64,000 nt of DNA, from NCBI RefSeq assembly GCF_040802235.1, contig NC_133158.1:154578401-154642400 (forward strand), written 5' to 3'. This DNA is from Manis javanica (taxonomy: Eukaryota > Chordata > Mammalia > Pholidota > Manidae). Positions 13,003-22,544 of this stretch are shown here, in pieces. Position numbers and translations under genes: made by a program. Position 1 is the first letter of the stretch; each line of letters opens with the position of its first letter. The notes beneath the pieces are model-generated. The model saw only the letters and a program-made list of their open reading frames with translations. It made no database searches and was not told the DNA's origin.

Positions 13003-14313
13003 GGGTGGAGCCAAGATGGTGGCTTGAGTAGAGCAGTGGAAATCTCCTCCCAAAACCACATATATCTATGAAAATATAACAAAGACAACTCTTCCTAAAA
13101 TAGAAACCAGAGGACACAGGACAACATCCAGACCACATCCACACCTGCGAGAACCCAGCGCCTTGCAAAGGGGGTAAGATACAAGCCCCAGCCCGGAGGG
13201 TCCTGAGCACCCCTCTCCCTGGCTCCTGGCGGGAGGAGAGAGGTCTGAGCTGGAGGGAGAGGGAGCCCAGGACTGCTGAACACCCAGCCCCAGCCATCCG
13301 GACCAGAGCGCAGACACAGTGCATGCGTGGGGCCCTGGATACTAGGGAAACAGGGCAGCAAGAACAGTGAGCAGGTACTGGAGACTGGCACTGGAGGACA
13401 AAAGAAAAGCGAGTGGCCATCTTTTTTTTTTCTCTTTTTTTTTTCCTGTTGTTTTGTAGTGGCAAGTGCTTTTTGGAAGTCTTAAAGGCACAGGGACCCC
13501 AATACTAGGGAAACAGAGCAGCAAGACCGGTGAGTGGGTATCGGAGACCGCCGCCGGAGAACAAAAGAAACGCGAGTGGCCACCTTTTTTTTTTGTTGTT
13601 GTTGTTGTTTTGTTGTGGCGGGTGCTTTTTGGAAATCTTAAAGGGACAGGGACCCCAATACTAGGGAAACAGGGCAGCAAGACCAGCGAGCGGGTATCAG
13701 AGGCTGGCGTCAGAGAACAAAAGAAAAGCGAGTGGCCGATTTTTTGTTTTGTTTTGTTTTGTTGTTTTGTTTTGGCGAGCGCTTTTTGGAAGTCTTAAAG
13801 GGATAGGAGCCGCAGTACTAGGGAAACAGGGCAGCAAGACCAGTGACTGGGTGCCCGAGGCTGGCACTGGAGGATAAAGAAAAACGAGCGGCCATTTTTT
13901 TTTTGTTTTGTTTTGTTGTTTTGTTTTGGCGGGTGCTTTTTGGAAGTCTTAAAGGGGCAGGGAGGGACACTTAGTCCAGAGGTAAGGAATCTGGGGATCT
14001 CTGGGCACTCTAATCCCCTGGGCTGCAGGGAACACAGAGGCCTCCTACAGAAGTAAATAGCCTCCCTGCCACTCCCCCTCCAACGCAACTCCACCACTTT
14101 GGAGCAGCAGCCCAGCCAGGCTAGGCCCACAGCAACAGAGGAGATAAACTCCATAGCAGCCGGGCAGGAAGCAGAAGCCCTGTCTGCGTGCAGCTACCCA
14201 GCACAAGCCACTAGAGGTCGCTATTCTCCCAGGAGAGGAAGGCCACAAACCAACAAGAAGGGAAGTTCTTCCAACCGTCACTAGTCTCAGCACTGCAAAC
14301 TATTCCTATCACC
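13003..14313 (+). promoter_or_regulatory. L1 5'UTR (internal promoter region)
   Basis: Starts GGGTGGAGCCAAGATGGTGG, a typical full-length L1 5' end, and runs to the ORF1 ATG. It contains the monomer array at 13341-13970 and a GC-rich unique segment (13971-14300). It presumably drove transcription by RNA polymerase II. Reading frames on the opposite strand of this region have no recognisable protein. Confidence 0.75.
13341..13970 (+). repeat. Four tandem ~157-bp monomers in the L1 5'UTR
   Basis: 'actagggaaacaggg' recurs at 13341, 13504, 13660 and 13817 (spacing 163, 156, 157). Each unit continues through 'gcagcaag', a variable GC-rich stretch, 'aaaagcgagtggcc', a T/TTTTG-rich tract and 'gctttttggaagtcttaaag'. 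The last unit runs into unique DNA at about 13970. Monomeric 5'UTRs are known in rodent L1s; here the unit is different. Confidence 0.9.
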
Positions 14314-15168
14314 ATGAAAATACAAAATTACAGGCAAACCAAGATCACAGAGACACCAGAGAAGGAGACAGACCTAACCAGTCTTCCTGACAAAGAATTC
14401 AAAATAAAAATCATAAACATGCTGACAGAGATGCAGAGAAATACGCAAGAGAAATGGGATGAAGTCCAGAGGGAGATCACAGATGCCAGAAAGGAGATTA
14501 CAGAAATGAAACAAACTCTGGAAGGATTTATAAGCAGAATGGATAAGATGCAAGAGGCCATTGATGGAATTGAAACCAGAGAACAGAAACACATAGAAGC
14601 TGACATAGAGAGAGATAAAAGGATCTCCAGGAATGAGACAATACTAAGAGAACTGTGTGACCAATCCAAAAGGAACAATATCTGAATTATAGGGGTACCA
14701 GAAGAAGAAGAAAGAGGAAAAGGGATAGAAAGTCTCTTGGAAGAAATAATTGCTAAAAACTTCCCCAAACTGGGGGAGGAAATAATCGAACAGACCATGG
14801 AAATACACAGAACCCCCAACAGACAGGATCCAAGGAGGACAACACCAAGACACATAATAATTAAAATGGCAAAGATCAAGGACAAGGAAAGAGTTTTAAA
14901 GGCAGCTAGAGAGAAAAAGATCACCTATAAAGGAAAACCCATCAGGCTAACATCAGACTTCTCGACAGAAACCCTACAGGCCAGAAGAGAATGGCATGAT
15001 ATATTTAATGCAATGAAACAGAAGCGCCTTGAACCAAGGATATTGTATCCAGCACGACTATCATTTAAATATGATGGAGGGATTAAACAATTCCCAGACA
15101 AGCAAAAGCTGAGGGAATTTGCTTCCCACAAACCACCTCTACAGGGCATCTTACAGGGACTGCTCTAG
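14314..15168 (+). pseudogene. L1 ORF1 (RNA-binding chaperone), one in-frame stop
   Basis: ORF1p is the trimeric RNA-binding protein that coats L1 RNA. The frame from ATG 14314 (context ACC ATG A) to TAG at 15166 is 284 codons, somewhat shorter than the ~338 of human L1. A charged coiled-coil region fills the first ~120 codons. An RRM-like part follows (IIGVPEEE). The C-terminal domain includes ARREWHDIF and LEPRILYPARLSFKYDG. A single TGA at 14683-14685 interrupts it between coiled coil and RRM, in a position where CGA would fit, so CpG decay is likely. No indels. Confidence 0.9.
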
Positions 15169-15363
15169 ATGGGAGCACTCCTAAAAAGAGCACAGAACAA
15201 AACACCCAACGTATGAAGAATGGAGGAGGAGGAATAAGAAGGGAAAGAAGAAAAGAATCTCCAGACAGTGTATATAACAGCTCAATAAGTGAGCTAAGTT
15301 AGGCGGTAAGATACTAAAGAGGCTAACCTTGAACCTTTGGTAACCACGAATTTAAAGCCTACA
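15169..15363 (+). other. L1 inter-ORF spacer
   Basis: A-rich spacer of about 195 bp between the ORF1 stop and the ORF2 start region. No feature other than stop codons in all + frames. Confidence 0.7.
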
Positions 15364-18300
15364 ATGGCAATAAGTACATATCTTTCAATAGCCACCCTAA
15401 ATGTAAATGGACTGAATGCACCAATCAAAACACACAGAGTAATAGAATGGAAAAAAAAGCAAGACCCATCTATATGCTGCTTACAAGAAACTCACCTCAA
15501 ACCCAAAGACATGCACAGACTAAAAGTCAAGGGATGGAAAAACATATTTCAGGCAAACAACGGAGAGAAGAAAGCAGGGGTTGAAGTACTAATATCAGAC
15601 AAAATAGACTTCAAAACAAAGAAAGTAACAAGAGATAAAGAAGGACACTACATAATGATAAAGGGCTCAGTCCAACAAGAGGATATAACCATTCTAAATA
15701 TATATGCACCCAACACAAGAGCACCAGCATATGTGAAACAAATACTAAAAACTAAAGGGGGAAATAGACTGCAATGCATTCATTTTAGGAGACTTCAACA
15801 CACCACTAACCCCAAAGGATAGATCCACTGGACAGAAAATAAGTAAGGACACGGAAGCACTGAATAACACAGTAGAGCAGATGGATCTAGTAGACATCTA
15901 TAGAACTCTACATCCAAAAGCAACAGGATTTACATTCTTCTCAGGTGCACATGGAACATTCTCCAGAATAGACCACATACTAGCCCACAAAAAGAGCCTC
16001 AGCAAAATCCAAAATATTGAAATTCTACCAACCAATTTTTCAGACCACAAAGGTATTAAAGTAGAAATAAATTCTACAAAGAAAACAAAAAGGCTCACAA
16101 ACACATGGAGGCTTAACAACATGCTCCTAAATAATCAATGGATCAACAAACAAATTAAAATAGGGATCAAGGAATATATAGAAACAAATGACAACAACAA
16201 CACAAAGCCCCAACTTCGGTGGGACGCAGCAAAAGCAGTCCTAAGAGGAAAGTATATAGCGATCCAGGCACACTTGAAGAAGGAAGAACAATCCCAAATG
16301 AATAGTCTAACATCACAATTATGGAAACTGGAAAAAGAAGAACAAATGAGGCCTAAAGTCAGCAGAAGGAGGGACATAATAAATATCAGAGAAGAAATAA
16401 ACAAAATTGAGAAGAATAAAACAATAGCAAAAAATCAATGAAACCAAGAGCTGTTTCTTTGAGAAAATAAACAAAATAGATAAGCCTCTAGCCAAACTTA
16501 TTAAGAGAAAAAGAGAATCAACACAAATCAACAGAATCAGAAATGAGAATGGAAAAATCATGACAGACTCCACAGAAATACAAAGAATTATTAAAGACTA
16601 CTATGAAAACCTATATGCCAACAAGCTGGAAAACCTAGAAGAAATGGACAACTTCCTAGAAAAATACAACCTTCCAAGACTGACCAAGGAAGAAACACAA
16701 AAGTTAAACAAACCAATTACGAGCAAAGAAATTGAAACGGTAATCAAAAAACTACCCAAGAATAAAGCACCCGGGCAGGACAGATTTACCTTGGAATTTT
16801 ATCAGACACACAGAAAAGACATAATACCCATTCTCCTTAAAGTTTTCCAAAAAATAGAAGAGGAGGGAATACTCCCAAATTTATTCTATGAAGCCAACAT
16901 CACCCTAATACCAAAACCAGGCAAAGACCCCACCAAAAAAAGAAAATTACAGACCAATATCCCTGATGAATGTAGATGCAAAAATACTTAATGAAATATT
17001 AGCAAACCGTATTCAAAAGTATATCAAAAGGATCATACACCATGACCAAGTGGGATTCATCTCAGGGATACAAGGATGTTACAACATTCGAAAATCCATC
17101 AACATCATCCACCACATTAACAAAAAGAATGCAAAAACCACATGATCATCTCCATAGATGCTGAAAAAGCATTTGACAAAATTCAACATCCATTCATGAT
17201 AAAAACTCTCAGCAAAATGGAAATAGAGGGCAAGTACCTCAACATAATAAAGACCATATATCATAAACCCACAGCCAACATTATACTGAACAGCGAGAAG
17301 CTGAAAGCTTTTCCTCTGAGATCGGGAACTAGACAGGGATGCCCACTCTCCCCACTGCTATTTAACGTAGTACTGGAGGTCCTAGCCACGGCAACCAGAC
17401 AAAACAAAGAAATACAAGGAATCCAGATTGGTAAAGAAGAAGTTAAACTGTCACTATTTGCAGATGACATGATATTGTACATAAAAAACCCTAAAGACTC
17501 CACTCCAAAACTACTAGAACTTATTGTGGAATACAGCAAAGTTGCAGGATACAAAATTAACACACAGAAATCTGTAGCTTTCCTATACACTAACAATGAA
17601 CCTATAGAAAGAGAAATCAGGAAAACAGTTCCATTCACAATTGCATCAAAAAGAATAAAATACCTAGGAATAAATCTAACCAAAGAAGTGAATGACCTAT
17701 ATTCTGAAAACTACAAGTCACTCTTAAGAGAAATTAAAGGGGACACTAACAAATGGAAACTCATCCCATGCTCGTGGCTAGGAAGAATCAATATCATCAA
17801 AATGGCCATCCTGCCCAAAGCAATATACAGATTTGATGCAATCCCTCTCAAATTACCAGCAACATTCTTCAATGAATTGGAACAAACAATTCAAAAATTC
17901 ATATGGAAACACCAAAGACCCCGAATAGCCAAAGCAATCCTGAGAAAGAAGAATAAAGTAGGGGGGATCTCACTCCCCAACTTCAAGCTCTACTATAAAG
18001 CCACAGTAATCAAGACAATTTGGTACTGGCACAAAAACAGAGCCACAGACCAGTGGAACAGACTAGAGACTCCAGACATTAACCCAAACATATATGGTCA
18101 ATTGATATTTGATAAAGAAACCATGGACATATGGCGAAATGACAGTCTCTTCAACAGATGGTGCTGGCAAAACTGGACAGCTACATGTAGGAGAATGAAA
18201 CTGGACCATTGTCTAACCCCATATACAAAAGTAAACTCAAAATGTATCAAAGACCTGAATGTAAGTCATGAAACCATTAAACTCATGGAAAAAAACATAG

Positions 18301-19184
18301 GCAAAAACCTCTTAGACATAAACATGAGTGACCTTTTCTTGAACATATCTTCCCAGGCAAGAAAAACAACAGCAAAAATGAACAAGTGGGACTATATTAA
18401 GCTGAAAAGCTTCTGTACAGCAAAAGACACCATCAATAGAACAAAAAGGAACCCTACAGTATGGGAGAATATATTTGTAAATGACAGATCTGATAAAGGC
18501 TTGACGTCCAAAATATATAAAGAGCTCACACACCTCAACAAACAAAAATCAAATAATCCAATTAAAAAATGGGCAGAGGAACTGAACAGACAGTTCTTCA
18601 AAAAAGAAATACAGATGGCCAACAGACACATGAAAAGATGCTCCACATCACTAATTATCAGAGAAATGCAAATTAAAACTACAATGAGGTATCACCTCAC
18701 ACCAGTAAGGATGGCTGCCATCCAAGAGACAAACAACAACAAATGTTGGCGAGGCTGTGGAGAAAGAGGAACCCTCCTACACTGCTGGTGGGAATGTAAA
18801 TTAGTTCAACCATTGTGGAAGGCAGTATGGAGGTTCATCAAAATGCTCAAAACAGACTTACCATTTGACCCAGAAATTCCACTCCTAGGAATTTACCCTA
18901 AGAACACAGCAATCAAGTTTGAGAAAGACAGATGCACCCTTATGTTTATCGCAGCACTATTTACAATAGCCAAGAATTGGAAGCAAGCTATATGTGCATT
19001 GGTAGATGAATAGATAAAGAAGATGTGGTACATATACACAATGGAATACTACTCAGCCATAAGGAGAGGGCGAATCCTACCATTTGCAGCAACATGGATG
19101 TACCTGGAGGGTATTATGCTCAGTGAAATAAGCCAAGCAGAGAAAGAGAAATACCAAATGATTTCACTCATCTGTGGAGTATAA
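15364..19184 (+). pseudogene. L1 ORF2 (endonuclease, reverse transcriptase), frameshifted
   Basis: ORF2p cuts target DNA and reverse-transcribes L1 RNA. The likely start is ATG 15364. The endonuclease region shows LNVNGLNAPIK, QETHL, YAPN, then GDFNTPL and SDHKGI in a shifted frame. The RT part has the FADD catalytic box at 17456-17467 and strand motifs such as [13 protein letters not shown]. The C-terminal CCHC knuckle (C-x3-C-x7-H-x4-C) lies near 18741-18800. The frame is broken about 15740-15780, 16425-16440, 16930-16950 (A-run) and 17120-17140, and by TAG at 19011; the true end is TAA 19182. The last 623 codons before that TAG are open. Confidence 0.93.
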
Positions 19185-19528
19185 GAGCAAAGGAAAAACT
19201 GAAGGAACAAAACAGAAGCAGAATCACAGAACCCAAGAATGCACTAACAGGTACCAAAGGGAAAGGGACTGGGGAGGATGGGTGGGTAGGGAGGGATAAG
19301 GGAGGGGAAGAAGAAGAGGGGTATTAAGATTAGCATGCATGGGGGGGTGGGAGAAAGGGGAGGGCTGAACAACAGAGAGAAGACAAGTAGTGATTCTACG
19401 GCGTTTTGCTGTGCTGATGGACAGTGACTGTAGGGGGGTTAATGGGAGGGACCTGGTATAGGGGAGAGTCTAGTAAACATAATATTCTTCATGTAAGTGT
19501 AGATTAAATATAACAACAACAACAAAAA
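19185..19528 (+). other. L1 3'UTR with G-rich tract and weak poly(A) signal
   Basis: The purine-rich 3'UTR contains a strong G-tract cluster (19271-19294, four runs of three or more G) of quadruplex type, then 'gtctagtaaacataat' near the L1 end. Instead of AATAAA it has the variant ATTAAA at 19503-19508, before the A-rich end (CAA)n-AAAA at 19513-19528. The weak signal would favour read-through into the ERV part. Confidence 0.75.
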
Positions 19529-19890
19529 GAATGAAAGAGAAGTGGGATCACTCCCTGATAGGATAAAACTAACTGTAAATCAACGATTAATGCATGCTTT
19601 AAATATCCTTAATTTTGATCACTTAAAGGGTGTCAGATGATCAGCTATGGAGGTACACTTTTCTGATAATATTCCTTTCTCTTAAAAAAAAAAGGCAGTT
19701 CCTGTGTGGTGACCTCCAAGGAGTTGTACATAATGGTATAAAGGGCATATCAAAGTGAGGGCAAAGGGTCTGTTTGTGTTTATACAGAGGATCAAAGCCT
19801 AATTTGGCTACCCAGAAAATGAACTAAGATACGATATGAAGAAGAACTTCCAACATCAGCACTCTCTGGAAGACTTATACCAGAAGATGA

Positions 19891-20385
19891 TCATCAAAAA
19901 ACCTCAACAAAGATCCTGGAGCTGTTGCAGTTGTAGCTGCATTCATCCCACCGGTTCCTGGACTTGCCATTGAAATGAAGAAGGAGATATCTAAGCTGGC
20001 CTGTGCATGTAGTAGGACAACAAATTTGACTGTATCTATACTGTTGGAACTCAACCAAGAATTGGGAGAAGTGCAAGTTGTAGTGCTCCAAAATCTTACA
20101 ACTACAGACTATCTACTGTTAAAAGAACATATGGGATGTGAACAGTTCCCAGGAATGGGTTGTTTTAATTTGTTTGATTTCTCTCAGACTGTTCAAGTAC
20201 AGTTGGACAATATCCATTATATCATAGAAAAATTTTCACAAATGCCTAGGGTGCCTAACTGGTTTTCTTGGCTTTACTGGAGATGGCTGGTAATTATAGA
20301 TCTGCTTTGGTTATGTAACTGTATGCCTATTATGTTAATGTGTGTGTGCAATTTAATTAGTAGTTTAAAGCCTATACATGCTTAA
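19891..20385 (+). pseudogene. Retroviral Env transmembrane-subunit remnant
   Basis: The frame is open from 19891 to TAA at 20383; the first ATG is at 19975 (136 codons). In order it shows a small-residue hydrophobic stretch like a fusion peptide (19921-19968), a heptad-like region, an LQN...DYLLL segment followed by a cysteine loop, a Trp-rich pre-membrane part and a hydrophobic anchor (about 20263-20360). The loop fits the gammaretrovirus-type CX6CC pattern except that the second cysteine reads Gly. The receptor-binding subunit and signal peptide are missing and a TGA lies at 19888-19890, so this is a fragment. No function is implied. Confidence 0.65.
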
Positions 20386-21001
20386 GTTACTCTACAAGAA
20401 GATACGTCAAAGAAATAATCAATCTTCCCATGTTTTCTTCCATCTGCTACCTCTATAGCTTTTCTCTTCCTTCTTAATTACAACCCTTAAATAGATTCAT
20501 GCCTCAAATTGAATTCACTGAGTATCATAATTCCTCCAAGTGGTAAAGATACCGCAAGACAAATGCTGGACATAGAAGCCACAGGGCATAAATCTGTAAA
20601 GAAGTAAAAAGCTAACCTTTTCAAACAATATGGCTTCTTTCTCAATTACCAACTTTACATTTCCCTGCATGGCCCCGGAAGATGACTGGTTAGCCAGAGA
20701 CAGGTAAGATTCCTCAAGGGAGGAACAACCTAAGACAGGCACAGTCGCAGGGGGGCCATCAGGTGAGAAATTGGGGATCAACGGAGGTGAGGCTTAGAAC
20801 CTCACCCCCCCTATTTTGAGAGAAATCTTCTGCATCCGTTGATGTTTTATTGCCCTTGTCTAGCTTGGATTAGCACATTGTCTACAGGCACACACCTGAT
20901 CATCTGCATTTGCTCTCTTACAACACTAAACTATGTTTTCTAACTTTATCTTGCATCTACCTACCACTTCAGCATTTTATTAAAATAATAATAATAATAA
21001 T

Positions 21002-21012
21002 AAAGGGAGAAA
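21002..21012 (+). promoter_or_regulatory. Retroviral polypurine tract
   Basis: AAAGGGAGAAA directly followed by TGTGGG, the start of U3. This is the plus-strand priming site geometry of retroviruses. Confidence 0.75.
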
Positions 21013-21334
21013 TGTGGGATTCAATATAAATCAAGTGTAAAAATCAAATGAATATTCATATTTGACCTGATTGTTTATAGTTCATAATGAGTGATCAAAA
21101 CCGAAAGTTTCTGTGATGACTCCCCTTGTACTGTTCACCATGTAAGATCTTATTCACTATGTAAGAATTTATTCACCATGTAAGAACTTGTTCGTTATGC
21201 TTCAGAAGATTGGAGACTGACGAGAATTAGGCTGGGGGTGGATTAATGATTGTGCATTGAGCATTGACTCCCCTACACAGAATTTTATTGTTGTTAACAA
21301 CCATTTGATCAATAAATATGAGAGATGCCCTCTC
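21013..21334 (+). repeat. Partial LTR (U3-R) at the end of the composite
   Basis: Begins TGTGGGATTC after the purine tract and ends at the poly(A) junction. It has three exact-length 19-bp tandem repeats (21134-21190), a late AATAAA (21311-21316) and a GAGAG/CTCTC hairpin (21320-21334) abutting the poly(A). U5 and a terminal CA are absent because the copy derives from polyadenylated RNA. Confidence 0.75.
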
Positions 21335-21347
21335 AAAAAAAAAAGGG

Positions 21348-21369
21348 AAAAAAAACCACACAAAATTTT
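21348..21369 (+). repeat. 3' target-site duplication of the L1-ERV composite
   Basis: Eight A, then CCACAC, then AAAATTTT: the same as the 17-bp copy at 12986 except for an added CACAC-type unit, plausibly a small microsatellite expansion. It follows the poly(A)-GGG after the ERV segment. Confidence 0.65.
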
Positions 21370-21449
21370 CGTATTTTCAGTACAAAATAGGAACTTTATA
21401 TTAGCATAACAAAGCATCCCTCCGTAGCCGCTTTTAGAAGAATTAGGTA

Positions 21450-21640
21450 CACAGCACAGAGGCTGAGAGTGTTTTCATCCTCAAATAGTCAGACTATCTG
21501 GGTTTAAGCCTAGATTTCCCATTTGCAGTTTATGGGACCATGGGACAATTATTTATTTTTTCTAAGCCTCACTTTACTCTTACATAAAATGGACTAATCA
21601 TAGTTTTTATATCATATGGTTGTGTCAAATAAAAACAAAC
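21450..21640 (+). repeat. MIR SINE
   Basis: Forward MIR: 'agactatctgggtttaagcc', 'ccatgggacaattatttatt', 'ctaagcctcactttactctt' in consensus order. Confidence 0.7.
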
Positions 21641-22038
21641 CTGGACTTAGATAAGGAAATACTTTTTTAAAAAAGGATGACTGCAGCAGGAGAATCTCCA
21701 GTCTCAGGAATCTGCAGGCATCTCAAACACAAATGGAAATGGCTCTCGAGGGGTAAGCAGCCATGGGAAGCTGGGCAAGCAAGAGCTCAGCTCTGGGGTC
21801 TGGCAGGACATGTATCTCAGTGTGGTCAGCCGATTCCCTGGGGATGCTAATAAAGGGATGCTTCAGTGCTTGCTCAGGCTTGAGGGCAAGTAGAGGTTAG
21901 GGGCCTGTGGGGAGGAGAGAAGTGTCACCCAAGTTTGGCCAAGACAAAGAAACAGGTAAGAAATGGGCATTTGTGGACCCTTGGTCAGATGTTTTGAGGC
22001 TTAAGTGAAATTATCCATATTTATATCACTTACCAAGG

Positions 22039-22544
22039 TGTCTTGCCAATGGGTTTCAGCCCCTGGCAAGTTCACAATGTGACCAAAGAAATGACAATAG
22101 AACTTCTTGGGGTGTGTGGATAAAATGAAAGTTCCTGTGGCCAGGATCCTCACCTGTCCCTGGTTGGCTAGCTCACTACACACATGTGGGCAATAAGTTG
22201 CTATTGACTCTATATAAAGAGCTCCACCCAGGTCTGCATGACATGGTGGCATGGCTGCCAGGTTGCAGGAGAGCAGAGCAGAGGTTGGAGTGGTAGCAGC
22301 GCCGAGGACAGAGGCCCAAGGACAGCTGTGCAGGATGACTGTGCAGGCAGAGAGGCCCAGAGGCAGAGACTGGCTTGCTGTGTGCAGACTCACTCTGAGT
22401 GAAGAGGATTTTAGGGACTGACCTGCCACCGTGGAAATAAAGTTGGGTATATCCCTTTCACCCCAAGAACGTTCTACTGTCATTTCTTTGGTCACACTGA
22501 ATCCATAGTGAACTTGCCAGGAGCTGAAATCCATTGGCAAGACA
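22039..22544 (+). repeat. LTR-like element with ~80-bp terminal inverted repeats
   Basis: The left arm (22039-22114) and the reverse complement of the right arm (22459-22544) are nearly identical apart from one ~10-bp insertion; the ends are TGTCTTGCCAATGG and CCATTGGCAAGACA. Between them are a TATA box (22211-22218), a GC-rich purine-rich leader-like stretch and AATAAA (22436-22441), an LTR promoter/poly(A) layout. The TG...CA ends also fit an LTR. A non-autonomous DNA transposon is the alternative, but the TATA and poly(A) order argues for an LTR. Confidence 0.65.

Larger units (their letters stand above)
19529..21334 (+). mobile_element. ERV 3' segment: Env TM, PPT, U3-R
   Basis: Order seen: about 360 bp of decayed sequence with an internal A10 run (19684-19693), the Env TM remnant, ~600 bp of non-coding env-3' sequence, an (AAT)n run (20984-21003), the purine tract AAAGGGAGAAA (21002-21012), U3 starting with TG at 21013, AATAAA at 21311 and the poly(A) junction at 21335. 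This is how the polyadenylated 3' end of a proviral transcript is built: U5 is missing, as expected for RNA-derived DNA. gag, pol and SU are absent. Confidence 0.75.
13003..21347 (+). mobile_element. Composite LINE-1 plus ERV 3'-end retroposon
   Basis: One insertion made of two parts. L1 (13003 to about 19528) has a 5'UTR with tandem monomers, ORF1, ORF2 and a G-rich 3'UTR with an A-rich end. The ERV part (about 19529-21334) holds an Env TM remnant, polypurine tract, U3 and R with AATAAA, followed by poly(A) at 21335-21344. What is seen: target-site copies bracket the whole unit and none follows the L1 tail. Inference: an L1 transcript read through a weak 3' end into a downstream provirus (3' transduction), or the reverse transcriptase switched from ERV RNA to L1 RNA during integration. 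The alternative of two nested insertions is less favoured because it would need target copies inside the unit. Confidence 0.7.

Noticed and set aside
12914..13465. 183-codon open frame on the - strand across the L1 5' end
   Set aside because: Antisense to the L1 5'UTR and its monomers, with compositionally biased residues (poly-K from the T-tract) and no domain; overlapping frames exist in all monomers.
13341..13970. Regular repeats that could look like a CRISPR array
   Set aside because: Units are long contiguous monomers of an L1 promoter in a mammalian genome, without repeat-spacer structure.
14328..14924. 198-codon hydrophobic-looking frame on the - strand
   Set aside because: Mirror frame of L1 ORF1; the Leu/Ser-rich residues come from reading the Glu/Lys-rich coiled coil backwards.
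19684..19693. A10 run as the real L1 tail
   Set aside because: The L1 3'-end signature and the ATTAAA plus A-rich end finish at about 19528. The A10 run has no poly(A) signal before it and no target-site copy after it. It remains possible that the junction lies here, which would not change the composite reading.
21013..21334. Solo LTR interpretation of the U3-R segment
   Set aside because: No U5 or terminal CA; it ends in poly(A) after AATAAA and is preceded by a polypurine tract and Env, so it is an RNA-derived 3' end.
22001..22540. 179-codon open frame on the - strand
   Set aside because: Lies wholly within the inverted-repeat LTR-like element and runs antisense to its TATA/poly(A) layout; no protein resemblance.
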